Positions 37,016 to 49,745 of a DNA stretch of 64,000 nt are shown piece after piece (positions within the stretch are counted from its first letter, which is position 1; the number at the start of each line of letters is the position of its first letter). Made by a program: the position numbers and the translations under genes. The notes under the pieces are model-generated. The model did no database searches and was not told the origin of the DNA. It saw nothing but the letters and a program-made list of their open reading frames with translations. This stretch comes from Serinus canaria (lineage: Eukaryota; Chordata; Aves; Passeriformes; Fringillidae): assembly GCF_022539315.1 (NCBI RefSeq), contig NC_066321.1, forward strand, positions 6,015,324-6,079,323. Reading direction: 5' to 3'.

Positions 37016-40000
37016 CAATGTAAGAAACATTTCAGCTTTTTTTTCTAAATTTGGCCAGAAAATATGGACGGTCTGCATCACTCCTCCACCAACACCTGTG
37101 GAATATTTCTTCTGTGGGAGGAAGGTGACTGGGGAAGTCCCTTATGGCTGCCTCCCCCTTGGATACAGAGCCCATAAAAGCACCAGTGTAACAGTTATTT
37201 CCCCATTGTTCATCCTGCTTTCCAATTACACAACATACAAATGGGCTGGCACTGAACAAAATGCACAAGACTGGCAGTATAACAACTGAAATATAATCAT
37301 AAAGAACCCGAATTACATAAAATTTAGACCTGGTGATAAATGTATTGCACTTTGGAGTATTTCTTCCAAAGTTTTCCCAGGAAAGTCTTCAGTTATGTCT
37401 TAAAGTCTAAACTGGCTCTCTCAGGAGGAGATTCTGTAAGTTATCAGTCTTTTCTGTAGTGGCTAAAGACTACTTTAAGACACAACAGAGAGTACTTAAT
37501 CTGAGAGATCTCGATCACTTTAAACATTATTTTATTGGAAACTATGATGAAAACTTAAGTCATCTGCATGGAAACATCCAGGATGGTCTCAGGACAGCCC
37601 TCCATATTGTGGCTGAAGCAGGAACAGCTCTTCAGGGAATGCTCAAAATGCACCACAATATAAACCTCATCAGGAAGTTCTTGTTTTCCCTGCAGTTCTG
37701 AGGGATCTCTGGCATGCTGATTTCCATTGCTGACTGCAAGCTTTCAGTTCTCCAGTTTCTTCAATGCAAAATTAAAATGTTCTTTGTCACGTGCTTCGAG
37801 TCTTCCCTAGATTTTAAACCAACCCATGGAGCAAATCCTGCTTTTCCAAACTGAAAACTGCATCTGTGTTTCTTGTCCCACTGCCTCAGTCACCTCCAGA
37901 AGAGCCTGCAGTGGCCCCAGTTTCAAGTAACCTGCACCTTCTTATTGCCAGAGTTTGGAGTACAATAACCCTAAGGCTGTGCTTGCAATTTTTGACAATT
38001 AGTTCCTGTCCTCCTTTCTATAACCCATGGATTGTCCCATTCCTTCAGGAAACCCAGCACATGCCCCAGAAAACATGCCAATACAGAGTACTTTCATTGC
38101 AAAGATTATTGCTCTGGTTTCCTTTTCTCTTGAATCACTCAAAGGTTTCCAGAGAAATCAGTGGAATTGCATCTGACTGAAATTCCTATAGCTGAGACTG
38201 AAATTGTCCATGTGTTTCCAGCATTTGTAGAAAGAGAACACTCAGTTTAGGAGGCTGACGTGCTTTGTACCCCCAGGCTGAAACAACAGCTCAAGAAAGT
38301 TTTCCTTCCTCCACCCTCTCCTCTCTTATTACACACAGGTTTCCAGTGCTATCACTTCCCATAAAAAAGCAATGTCAAGGTGGATGAGGAGGCTGGAAAC
38401 TTCACTTTAAACACTAACAATATTTTTGTTACTATTTCATAACATATTTTCTGATGTTTATTTCTCCTGGAATGGTCTGGAAATGTAGTTATTTCACAGT
38501 GACTTATTACTGTCATTATTACATATGATAACCTCAGAGAATAGACTGACACATTTCAAAATCCACAGAAAATGACAATAAACATCTCTGGGATTCCAGG
38601 CTGGCTTTTGCCTTAATAGGAAAGACTTTTTCATCCTGGAAGCCTTTGCTTAGCTGTGTGAGTAGGAGCAGAACTGGATGTCCAAGAGAATTAAACCATT
38701 TGTCCATGATTACAGTACCCCACTGACCTAGAACAACTGGTAAAAGCAGAAGAATTCATTCAGATGTTCCTTTCACATTTTCTGGAAAGATAAAACTAAG
38801 TTTGGGAGGAAAAATAAATCCAAGGAATTTCTTAGCAATGAAATATTGTCCAAAAAATGCCAATGCATGTAAGGGAGGCTGAAGTTGACAGTTCAAATTA
38901 TTGACAAATTCCAAATGATTACTTGGGTTTAGACTCACAAAAATTTTGGTTTACAACTCTTGCACTTGATTATTCTTTTTTTCTCTTTTTGCTTAAGCAG
39001 ACATTCAGAGAATCCACATTTGTAAAAGCAGAGGAGAAGCACATGAACAGACACATGAGCTTTTCTTTCATGTACAAACAAGCTGTAAATACAGGTAAAA
39101 CTGAGAGATCAGCCAGTCAGGGGTCTGGAGTTCATCTTGTCTCTTGTTTCCCCTGTGACTTTTTCATTCTTGATTATCAAGAAAATCAATAAGGTTATGT
39201 CCAGTGATGTCTGGTGCTTGTCTATCAACTCTCTGTGCATGACAAATGATCGATTTCCATGATACCACAGAAAAAAATAGACTGCCATCATCCTCCAGCC
39301 CAGGCTCTGTACTTGAACTCAGCTGAGGTAATCAGTCTGCAATCAAATGCTTCTTGTGTCTCTCAGACTTTAAAACCACTTTCAGTGATGTCAGGAGTGT
39401 ACCCCCAGAATGGAAGAGCACCATCTTTCCCATTCTTTCAGCTCCCACTTGGTTTATCAATTTTGAAGCCTTTTCACTAATTTTTGACTGAGCTCCATCT
39501 GAAGTGGGAATGCATTGCTTCCTCCAGTGCCCTCACTTATGGTGCCTTCAGACCATGACCCGACAGAAGAGAGGGACCTGCCAGCTCTTCAATCTTGCCC
39601 TGTTTCATTCAAGAGCTGCACCCTTCTTATCTGCTTGCAGTGGGAACAGGAAAGAATTGATAAAAACACAGCTGCCTTTTATTACAAACTAGGAATGCAG
39701 CCATATTTTTTCAGTATCCACATCAGAGCTACCTTTAGCATTGGAGAAGTGAGTTAACCTGCAGCACAGTTTTCATTACCTTCTCAGTATCAAGTGTTTG
39801 GTAAGAAAAAGTTGCAGTTCAACATATGTCCTGAAAATACTTATGGTTAGTTCTTTACACTTCAGCAGTTTGGTAAGAAGTTTGCTTCTCATACAAAAGG
39901 AAATTCAAACATGTCATGAGCTCTCCATGAATGAGTCCTATACTGTATCACAGGGCAGAATACTCATTCAAACAACAAAAATCCCATCTTTCTACTTAAT

Positions 40001-40373
40001 TCATCTGAAACTATTTCACAAATTAATCTAAACTAGTGAGGAGAAAAAGAGAGTGAAATACTGTTTTCTTGGATAAAACAGGCTGAGGGTTTTGACTGCT
40101 ATGGCTTCAGCTGAATCATTTTTCCTTTTTATTCCCATTTGCACCATACTTTCAAAGAAAGAACTTTACCTACAGCTAGTTCAGAGTAGTCCTATTGCAT
40201 CCATTCAGAAACCATCTGCCCCAGTAACACTTTATTAGCAAATCTCTCTGTTCAGCATGTTCAGCTTCAAAGTGGCATCACTGATTTTTTAAATAATAAT
40301 CTTTTTCCTTGTCATTTCTCTACCCTTAGATTTGATTATTCACTTGTGTATTGCTTTAAAAAATGCAGAAGAT

Positions 40374-40387
40374 CACACACACACACA
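40374..40387. repeat. (CA)7 microsatellite
   Basis: Seven uninterrupted CA units. Short, and may be only weakly polymorphic. Confidence 0.9.
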
Positions 40388-40617
40388 TGAAATAGGGGTC
40401 TCATTCCTTTCTGCACTGCAGTCCTGTCAGTCTTTCATATCTGTGCAAAATAAGTGCAGCATAAACAAAGTGTCAGGTCTGATTTGACATCAGCTGTGCA
40501 ATGCATAAATAAGGTGCAAAGCAGGGAATGACTGACCACAGAAACTTTATAGCAGCTTGCTGGGTAGGTACAGAAGTATGGAAATTCTGGGTGCCAATAA
40601 CTTCATGTAAATAGGTT

Positions 40618-40648
40618 CTGTAGGAATACAAGGCTGTATTTCCTACAG
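40618..40648. repeat. hairpin with 12-bp stem and one bulge
   Basis: CTGTAGGAATAC (40618-40629) pairs with GTATTTCCTACAG (40636-40648) with a single extra T, around the 6-base loop AAGGCT. It could be the remains of a palindromic element or a structured RNA if transcribed; the stem is shorter than in miRNA precursors. Confidence 0.75.
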
Positions 40649-41119
40649 GTACACAGTATTTCTAGTATATATGTCACAGTTTCCCTAATACATTATCTCT
40701 CTGAACATATGAAATTGATGGGTTTTGCACTATCTGTACCTAGAAGATGTATTGGATGGAAGATGTTAAAAAGTCTGATATAAAAAAATAAAAGTATTGA
40801 AAAAAAAGCCATTTTCTTAAAATCCAATCACAACTGATTTGTAACAAAAATAGTAAAGGAATATCTCAACATGTTTGCTCTTGAAAATATTCTTACTGAA
40901 AAGATTGACTGTGTTAACCTTAAGTTAACACCCAGGCACACCTTAGGGCAATCCCTGTGCCAGTGGTGACAGTTATACTCTCCAATTCTGTCTGTATCTG
41001 CATTCCATCTACTCACACACTCTGTCGAAGGAGGATTTTCTTTTATTGTTCTTATTTTACTTTCCTATACTTTTTTTTTCTGGAATAAAAGACAAACATC
41101 TTAAGGAAGCAACGTTCTC

Positions 41120-41235
41120 CAGCAGGACCAGCACAGCAGCAAGGAGATAAAGGCTCAGGTTTTAAGTCTGAGCCTGACTTGCTGTACAGTCTGGTTACTT
41201 ACCTCCTGTTTATCAACTTAACACTATCTAAATCA
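41120..41235 (+). mobile_element. probable MIR-like SINE fragment
   Basis: CTCAGGTTTTAAGTCTGAG (41154-41172) sits where MIR has its B-box (gggttcaaatcc). It is followed by TGACTTGCTGTACAGTCTGG and TTACTTACCTC, in the same order as the MIR core 'cttactagctgtgtgacc...agttacttaacctc'. The copy is old and incomplete; the 5' part and the tail are not clear. The call is by memory of the family's general pattern, not by alignment. Confidence 0.4.
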
Positions 41236-41884
41236 GAAGAATTCTCTCTGAGTTTAACAATTGTTCAGCATTCCTGTAAAATACCAGATAGGATTTCCTG
41301 TTCCTTAACAGGTATGCCTTGACTAAAACCTCCTCACCTGCAGAAATCTGTGCCATCCACTGAATCACTAGAAAAGTTAAAACAGATACAAGCTGATGGT
41401 TAAAATTAAAAGAAAAAGAAATTAAAACTCAAAGACTTTGGGTCCCCCTCCTTAGCACTGAAAAGCTCTGTCAATCTCACTGGATGGCCATGGGTGACAG
41501 CCACTGCCTGAATGGGCACTGCCTCCTCCCTTTGCCTGGTATTTCAGTATTTCAGTATTTAAGTACAGCTGGGGTTGGGTGCTGAGGGTCAGATAATGCT
41601 ACTCAAAGGATTTTGGAGAGAAGCAGGAGAAAGACCCTCAGCAGCTTTAGCTGTGTACCTCAGGATTATAACATGTGTCTGACTCCCTGGAGAGACACCA
41701 GTGGGATTTAACCTCCTCTGAAACAAGAACAGAAATTACAGCTCAGGGATTGCACCCCTCCACATACAGGAAGGCAAAAGGGTGAGGAAAGTAGTGCCAA
41801 TGAAAACATCAGTATTAAAGACTACATGAAACTTTCCTGAGTATAACTTTTATTAAAATATAAGTGCTGAAAAAGTTAACAGAG
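41236..41884. other. unique non-coding DNA
   Basis: No element was recognised. A triplicated 8-mer (TATTTCAG, last copy imperfect) lies at about 41540-41563. Confidence 0.5.
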
Positions 41885-41965
41885 CTCAGAGAAATAAAAT
41901 GAAATTAATAAATAATAAAAGAAAATGAATAATAATAAAAGAAAAAGAAATAAAATAAAATGAAT
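41885..41965. repeat. A-rich low-complexity tract
   Basis: About 80 bases made almost only of A with interspersed T and G (AATAAAAG, AAATAAAAT words). It could be the decayed poly(A) of a retroposed sequence. The hydrophobic Phe/Leu-rich minus frame over it is a composition by-product. Confidence 0.75.
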
Positions 41966-42584
41966 TTTTCTGGGTCCAGAAAGGAAACCATGTCTGAACA
42001 TTTTTTTGCTTTTAAATAACCAATTCTTAAATAGCTTAAAATATTTAACATTATTTTCAGTAAGAAACACTGTAGGATCTACTAAAGAAACATCTTTTTT
42101 AGCTCCAGCTGTGTAATGGACTTGCTCTGAAATTAGCATACTAAATTCTACCTGGACTTGCATCTTAATAGAGTTCACTGAGAAAATGTGTGAATAAGAA
42201 GTTTCCATCCATCATCTCGCTGACATGGATGCTAAAGTCACTTTTAATCTCTGCATAATAAATGGGATTAAGTTTTCCCTACCTATGCCTTTATCATGCC
42301 AGTTTACAAGAGCCCAATAGACAAAGTCTCCTGACTGACAATCTACCTTTTTCCTCTGCTTTGGCTGGAGTAGGAGGTTTATTCCCTTGTGCAAGCACCT
42401 TTCACTCCCCCATGGGTCACACAAAAACACTCTACACTGCAGAGGTTCTCTCTGCTGGGGTTTGTCAGCACCAGCAAAGCTTTTGATTTCTGGGAAATAA
42501 TAAAAGGGTAAAGATACTGGAAACGAGGAGCAGGTTAAACACACAGTTAGAGAGAAGTGAAAAGCACAAGCAAAAGAAGGGAGG

Positions 42585-42790
42585 AGAGTGGTTTTAGAGA
42601 GAACTGAATAAAGGTCCTTTCTCCCTGAACCTTGTTAACTCCTGGTTCGACTGTAGGCTTTCTTTAATACACTTCCTCACATCTGTATAGAATGGGAAAG
42701 ATCTCCTTACTTTGTTTTACACACTGTGACCCTGAGAGTCAATCACATGTAATAACTACCAAAACATATTGTGAGCAGCAAGTGCTAAAA
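42585..42790 (+). mobile_element. probable MIR-like SINE remnant
   Basis: An A-box-like GAGTGGTTTTAGAG (42587-42600) is followed by a B-box-like CTGGTTCGACTG (42643-42654), then CTTCCTCACATCTGTATAG and AATGGGAAAG (about 42670-42699). This matches the order and spacing of 'gtggttaagag', 'gggttcgaatcc' and 'tttcctcatctgtaaaatgggga' in MIR. Sequence up to about 42760 (AATCACATGTAATAAC) fits the decayed remainder. Very old; no sign of recent activity. Confidence 0.5.
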
Positions 42791-44829
42791 CCTTTCTTTG
42801 AAGGTTTGGTTTAGAGCCTCTTAGCACTATGATTTTTTTTGTCTTCTGTCCTTCTACCTCAGGTTGTTCCCCCACTAAATCTCTTCAAGGAAAATGCCAT
42901 TAGGTGAACATCACAAGTTTGCACCAGAACTAAAGAGAGGGAAGAGCACCCACTGTATGAGGTGGTGCTTGGGACAGGTGTAGATCAAGGCCAAACTAAG
43001 AAAATGCAACATCACAATTAGTACCCACCCCTCCACTGTATCAGCCTTCACCCCTGCTCCCAAAGCTGCTGTTCCCAAGATGCAGCAGCAGCTCAGTCCT
43101 TGCTGGCCAGCAGGCACCTTGTGTGCTTTCACCAATGCTCAAAGGCCCAGGGTAAAAACACACATGCTGATATTCTGTACCCAGCCCCAGAACAAAGATA
43201 CAACTGGTGATTTCTAAGAGAGTACAGGTAAAACCAGACCATTAAACAGGTTTAATAACATCAGGCAGAGGAAGAAATGAGGCCAGAGCCAGTACAGCTG
43301 CTTCATTTTGGTGAAACCAAGATTCTGACAGCAACCACCACAGGAGATGCCAGCACCTGAACTTCCAAAAATATTACATTAAAACTGCAAGGAAGGCATT
43401 TCCACCAGAACTTTCCAAAACAGTGCTGACATCCAAAGGGGCATTAAAGCAAATTCTCTATCACTCCTCAGAGAAATATCAAGAAAGGGTCTAAAGAATA
43501 TTTGTATTTATTCTTCTGTGTGCGTGGGGTGGGGTTTTGGGGGGTTTTTGCCTTTTTCTTAAAAGATCAAATTGAGTCTGAATCACATACACTCAGATTT
43601 CCAGAATCCCCCAAATAATTAGCAAAAGAAATCCCTCCCAATAAGCTATGTGCTTTTGCCCATATAAAATAGTGCATGTAAAGTCTCAGGTAAACCTAAG
43701 TTAAAAGTTTGAAGTATATTTACACTTATCTACAAGAAGGGCATTTTATTAATAGACTGTGGGGGAAAAAAACAGCAACCAAAGTTAAAACCGTGAATCC
43801 AAATTTATGTTAGGTCACTGAAGACAGACGAAAGATTTGAAAATATTTCCATGTTTGTTCTTCATTGGGAAAAGTAATTTAAGCCACCTGCATTACAGCA
43901 TTGATATTTCAGTACTTTAAATCTGTTCCCCACAAGTCCAGTCTTGCTGTTTGATGTCTGTAATAAGAAAATATTCAATACCAACATATAATTTACTTTT
44001 TCTTTCTTTTTTCACCTGTGATTTACTGCTCAAATTCCCAAACAAACATAAAATGTGAAAGCAAGGAGGAAGAGATACATGTGATACATACTGTCCTCAT
44101 CTGTGCAACCACCTACAGCACCATCAAGACAAAGCTGGTATTTTGAAGATGAATAAAGTCTCACTTTATTCACTTTATTGAACAGACATCAGCCTCAAAG
44201 CTCAGACCCTGAAAGATTCTCCTAAACCACAGGAATGCTGGACACTGCTCTCCTGCTGTACATATGGTCAGAAGAAAGAGATTTTGTAAAGGTTCTTCGT
44301 TCCTACCTCTCTTCTCTTTTTATTTCTTTTTTTTAATAGGAAAGCTGATGATTCTTACTTAGCTTAGTAAAACATTCCGAGATCAATAGATGAAAAGGTT
44401 GATCCATGCATTTAGAAATATTCCTGAGTACTTTGCAGCAGATAGCAGTGTGCCTGTAAGCATGCCAAATGCCCCCTTTCTTATTCCACAATTTAGAATG
44501 AGCCAAGTGAATGCTGCAGGATCATGATTAAACTTTTAAATGTCACATCTACTAAACAGCAATATCAGTCAGATATTGAGACAGTGTTATATGAACTTAG
44601 CTCACATCAGTGAATCAATTATACAACTCTTGGCCCATAATTTGTTTCAATAGGATATGTACACCTCACAGCTACAGTCAATCACTGTGTTCCTCACTTA
44701 ATGAGTGTGAAAAATAAACAGTCTTTATTCAGCTCCACTTGAGGAAAAAAGAAGACATATTTTACACACTGAACAGCACAAGGTATTATCTCTATACTCA
44801 TCAGCTCCTTGGAATGTCAGGTGTATACA
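42791..44829. other. unique non-coding DNA, nothing firm recognised
   Basis: Contains a G-run motif at 43525-43542 and a 9-bp tandem duplication (TCACTTTAT twice) at 44161-44178. No gene or transposon was recognised. Confidence 0.5.
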
Positions 44830-45360
44830 AATCAATAACAATGATGGCAGAGAGGCTCAGCCTGTTTGCACATTCCTGAAGGACCCAGTTTGTGAAGATC
44901 TGCAGCCCATGGGAAGGACACAGATTGGAGAAGTTCATGGAGGACATCTCCCATGGGAGAGACCCCACACTGGAGCAGGGAAGAGTGTGAGGAATCCCCC
45001 CGGAGGAAGGAGTGGCAGAGACAACGTGTGATGAACTGGCCACAGCCCCATTCCCCATCCCCCTGCATGGCTGCTGGGGGAAGAAGGTGGAGAAAACCTA
45101 AGTGAAGGGGAGCCATGAAGGAGGGAGGGGTGAGGAGAAGATGTTTATAAGATTTGGTTTTATTTCTCCTTATCCAGCTGTGATTTGATTGGTGATAAAT
45201 TAAACTAATTTCCCTAGCCTGGTTTCCCTGTGACAGTAACTGAATGATCTCTCCCCATGAACCTTTCATTCAGTTCCCTCCCCCTGCCCAGCTGAGGAGG
45301 GCAGTGACAGAGTGGCTTTGGTGGGCACCTGGTGCCTGGCCAGCATCAGCTCAGCCACAG
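44830..45360 (+). mobile_element. solo LTR of an avian ERVL-type endogenous retrovirus
   Basis: The sequence follows an LTR family common in bird genomes. Landmarks in order are CCCATGGGAGAGACCCC, CTGGAGCAGGGAAGAGTG, AGGAAGGAGTGGCAGAGAC, GATTTGGTTTTATTTCTCC, GATTGGTGATAAATTAAAC (polyadenylation region), CCTGTGACAGTAACTGA, CCCAGCTGAGGAGGGCAGTG and GGTGGGCACCTGGTGCC. The 3' edge near 45356-45360 (CCACAG) is where the family's U5 ends, just before the primer-binding site. No primer-binding site, gag, pol or env sequence follows, so this is a solo LTR left by recombination, or a fragment. The 5' edge is uncertain by about 25 bases and no clear target-site duplication is seen. It has no coding capacity. 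Confidence 0.8.
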
Positions 45361-48300
45361 CACCCCAGAGCTGTGTCCTACAGACTCTACACAAGGTCAA
45401 GAGATGATAACTGCTAATTATGAGGCTGAAACAAGTGATCCAAACCAATTTTGTTATATCCTAACTCTATATTAAGATGTTTGGGGTTTTTTTTTTACTT
45501 CATTATAAATTTGCTTGTCTAAGCTAATGCCTTTCTTAATATATAGTACATGTGTTCAGATTTGGACAGACAAAACCATAGGATATAGTTCATGGCCTCC
45601 ATCTGCAGTACCACAGCATCTGTAAATATCAAAAATCAATCAAAAGAGAGGCTGGCTGGTGTGATGTGCTCAGTCACAGATCAGAGCCTTTATCTGATCT
45701 CTGGAAACAACCACAGAAATCTGTCTCAGAGCAAGGGAAAACGACACTGTTTGACTTTTTACAATTACACATGGCACAGTAAATTCTCATTTCCACTGCA
45801 GAGAAGGATATGTTCCTACAAGTACGCTCACTGGCACTCAAGAGTAGTTGATGCCAAATAATCAGAAAGAATTCAGATCCAAATTGTCCTAAATTGATTT
45901 AGCTGTGTGCAGCCCAGCCCTGCCTTTCTCTAGCCCCACTGCTCATCCTTAGGCAGAGCTGGCCAGCAAAAAGCCTTTTACCAGGACAAGTCATCTTTGC
46001 TCGCACCACTCCAGCCTCCCTCCACATTGCCTATTTTTCTGCCTCACCAATGACAAATGAAGGAACATCCCACAGATAAATCACATATAACAAAGGCTGG
46101 CTCTCCTTACTGAAAGGCTGTACTCTAAACACCTGCTGACACTTTAAAGAAATGAAATTCCCTTTCAAACAGGAAAAAAAAAAATATAGGTACCTCAATG
46201 CTTTAAGCAACTTTTCCAAAGACCTAAATGTTGAATCAGAAAGTGATAAAACACACCAGGAAAGTCCTAGCCAGTTGAAACAGTACATGCTCCCTTCTGA
46301 ACAGCCTTCAAGGAGCAAAAATAAAATGTGTTCGTTTTGGCTGAAAACACAGAAAGTTGTTTTCCTTCTTTTAAGTCCATTTGATGACAGAAACAAAACT
46401 CCACAGGAGGCTTCTGAGATCTTCCTTGGGCAAAATCCAGAAGTCAGTGCATTCAGAGCTACTGCAAAACAGAACAGGAACAGGAAAAAATCTCTCTTGA
46501 CATCTTCAAGAAGTCAAATTCAGATTTTGATTTGAGGCAGGTGAATTTACATGCCAGGAAAAATTTCTATTTCTACACATAAAATTAGCAGCAAGGAAAG
46601 CCTTAGAAGTTCAGACAAAAAAATCCTGCCTGACCTTGAGGTGTAGAGGTCATTCAAACCCAGCTGGACTGCAAAGCTTTCATCTTTTGATAGGGAGGGC
46701 TACAAAGGAAGCTTGTGCCAAAATCTGCTCTCAGCCACTATAAGGCTTGAGCAATTCCTTTTACATTTCAGTGTAAAAACAACATTTGGAGCAGTGACCT
46801 TCAGCCTTCCTCACCAGGCACACATCACACCCCCTACATGAAGGTGCCTCTGAGGAGCACCATTAGCACTGCAGGGAGCAGAGATCCCAGAGCTCCCTCG
46901 GGTTTCACCATCTTCCCTTCCCTCCCACTGCTCTCTAATTGTGCTTTTAGAGGAAGGACGCCAGCAGCCAGGATGTCTCTCATTAAAGGCATAAATGCCA
47001 TCCAACTGCTGCCAGCTCTGTGTGTTCCTCCTTTTTTAAAGCATCACATGAAGGGTTAAAATGCAGCGACCTCACTAATAATTGGAGCTATATGACTGAA
47101 TTTCTGGGCTTGTTCCTAAGCAGTAATTTTTTGTCTGACTGACAAGGTCCTTCTCTCTCTGAGTAGCAGGGTCACAGAAGCCATCAGTCAATTACCCTTT
47201 CCCAGTCCAATGACTGCCTTTTCACCTCTCTGACTAGAAGGACTTAGCAGTGTTATTCACACTTCCCCGGGTGCAAAGCTCTTCAGGATCTTTCTGGATA
47301 AGAGATATTCCTCAGATAAAAGTGGGAATCCTCGTGATGAGCTGCTGGCTTTTCTGCACACTTGCACTGCTCAAACACAGCACAACTGGAGTTACAAAGT
47401 CACCAAATGCCTATTTATTTTATTTCTTCCTCAGCTGCTTTTATTTCCCTCTCTGCAGTGGTGTCAGAGACTTCAATAAAGGGAAGTAGGGGAAAAAACC
47501 TCATCGCAGAATATGCATTCCTGGCTCCATTTTCCTTACTGGAACTACGCTAGGGATTAATTTAGGCATAAACTCTCTTCATTAGTTCTACAGTAAGTAG
47601 AGATGCTAAGCAACACTTGTCTAAAGGTACTCAATATACAAGCCACAGTTCATCAAAGATTATGTTACATCTGTAAGAGTGCACCTGGAAATGAAATAGT
47701 TGCATGAAGTCAGAGCCCTTAACCAAAGGGAGATTAAGGTAAGAGGTGAGTTACAAGTCATGGGTAATGAATTATAGTCTTTATTCTAATGTTGTTCACT
47801 TTAGTAACTGGGCAGAACTTTAGTAACTTACATCACTTAGGAAAGTATGTTTACTGCAACTTTTCCAAACCTACATCTTTAAAGCCTAATTACCAGATCA
47901 GCTAACAAAATCTCATTCCCAGTAAGGCTTCATGTATAGTGGAAGACAATGGAGAGAATGGAGATAATTACTTAATTGCAGGCTATATTTAATGGTGGAA
48001 AGTTTTGGATTAGCAGATCCAGATTGCTTGCAAAGCTTGATAATTCTCCTAGGTGTCATGAAAAGAAAATGTTTGTGACTTGTTCATTTGAGAAAGTAAC
48101 TCTTGTTTTGCATAATCATCTTCCTCTTTGCTGCTTCCACATTGTTCTGGCATCACTGACCCGAGAAGTAGCCAATATTTTAAACTGCTCAGTGCATATG
48201 GTTTCAATGATGTGGAATGGCTATTTCATTTACATAAAGGTCAAAAGCAGAGGTGAGCAAAATGCTGCAAACACAGAGCTGGCTGGGCTCTCTGTTTCTA

Positions 48301-49495
48301 TTTTCTTTGAAAGGCAAGACTCACTCCAGGTAGAAGCAGTATTGAGCACTTAATTGCCCTACGTGGAATCAACAATTTCTTCAGCAATAATAGACTCAGA
48401 TTAAACACAGTTGCAAATCTATTCTGTCATCATAAGAATTACTCAAGCACTGCTTTTGGCTCTGTTCACAGTGTAACTGGAGTGGTCAGTTGATGTCTCA
48501 GGCTTACAAACCAGCTGATACATTCAAACTCTGAATTCAGGTAGTCTGTAAGAGGGCTGGGAAGCCGTGTGACTAACATGACTAACTCTCATGCTGAAGG
48601 CAGTAGAGGCTGTAGAGAAAGCGAGCAGATTGTAGAAGTTTGCACTGCAGATTTTTAACATCCTTGAGGCTGCTCTGAAACCAACCCTATGAGCTGTGTG
48701 ACTGTCAGGAGCTGCCAAGAGAAGGGTTTTGCCACTTCTAGAGTACACAGCACCTTTCTCATCGAGGCAGTAACTACAGACTGGTAACATTTACTGCCTT
48801 GAAGGCAATGAGTCTTCACTGCAAGCAATTTCCTAAGCATGTGTCGCTGACCTCATTCTGAAAGCTTTTATTTTTACAGGTCATCATAACCCAGTTCCTT
48901 TTCTTCTCTTCATAAAGGAACGTGTGTGTATATAAAGATGCCACTCAGGTCACTCCCAAATTGTGTTAGACACTCTGTCAACAGCCTGTGACACTGCCTC
49001 AGGACACAGAGACACAGAGGGACGTGGGGGCAGCACCTGCCCAAGCCTGCAAGTGCCAGGTGAACAAAGTGAGAAGCTCTCTAGCACTGACACCGAAGTA
49101 CCTGTGCCGAGGTGGATTCCAGTAGGTGAGCAGAGCTGCCAAAGCCAACAGCTAATCAAACCTCATGGTGTGGAAGGGTCATGCAGCCCATGGCCAGACC
49201 AATGAATGCCTGATTTGTCACATTACTATTAAATATATTGCTTTTCCACCCTTTAGCATCAGTTTTCTCCCCAGCACCTTCTCAAGAGCAGAATGAAAGA
49301 GGACAGGGGGTTCCTTGCTGTAGCTAAGTAGGAGAGTGAGATTATCCCTAAATGAAGCCACAAAGCTGCTTCTAATTTCTGCCCAATGTTATCCAACCTG
49401 CAGATAATCACATCAGCGAGGTGTGACTCCCTCCACATCAGTAGAAAACTCATCCTTAAGCAGGAGAAGTAGATTAGCAGGGAACTTTGCTATTC
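45361..49495. other. unique non-coding DNA, some conserved-looking parts
   Basis: A 127-codon hydrophilic + frame at 46152-46535 and a 125-codon + frame at 47976-48353 have no domain that I recognise. The second has a donor-like AGAG|GTGAGC at about 48251 but no good acceptor. The part at about 47050-47240 (AATAATTGGAGC, CAATTACCC) looks regulatory. No transposon was recognised. Confidence 0.4.
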
Positions 49496-49499
49496 CTCT

Positions 49500-49745
49500 T
49501 CTTGTAAGCCTTGAGAGTTTATGCACAAAGCAGGTGACCTATTCCTCATCACAGACATGCAAATGCCAGACATCAAAGAACCCTTCTAACTGAATTCTCA
49601 GCATAATTAATTTTCACCAGAAACGGGTTTAACCTTTTAATCCATCTGAGCTAATAGATAGTAAATGGCCTTCATTACTGCAACATCAGAACAGCTCCCA
49701 GTGTTTTCAGATGAAGGCATGTCACCACATCTTGTGAGGCAAGGA
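49500..49745. promoter_or_regulatory. candidate conserved non-coding element
   Basis: Contains an octamer-like ATGCAAAT core (CATGCAAATG, 49556-49565), CATAATTAATTTTC near 49602-49615 and AAACGGGTTTAACC near 49621-49634 in a repeat-free block. POU- and homeodomain-type sites close together suggest a developmental enhancer. This is an inference from motifs only. Confidence 0.25.

Larger units (their letters stand above)
37016..41119. other. unique non-coding DNA with minor repeats
   Basis: A+T-rich sequence with a (CA)7 run at 40374-40387 and a hairpin at 40618-40648. No transposon or splice-bounded frame stood out. Confidence 0.5.

Noticed and set aside
41876..42208. Minus frame ending in a Phe/Leu-rich hydrophobic stretch
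   Set aside because: The hydrophobic part is simply the complement of the A-rich low-complexity tract.
46152..46535. 127-codon hydrophilic + frame after an A-run
   Set aside because: Its composition is protein-like, but there is no start context, no convincing splice site and no recognised domain; the opposite strand is also open for 121 codons.
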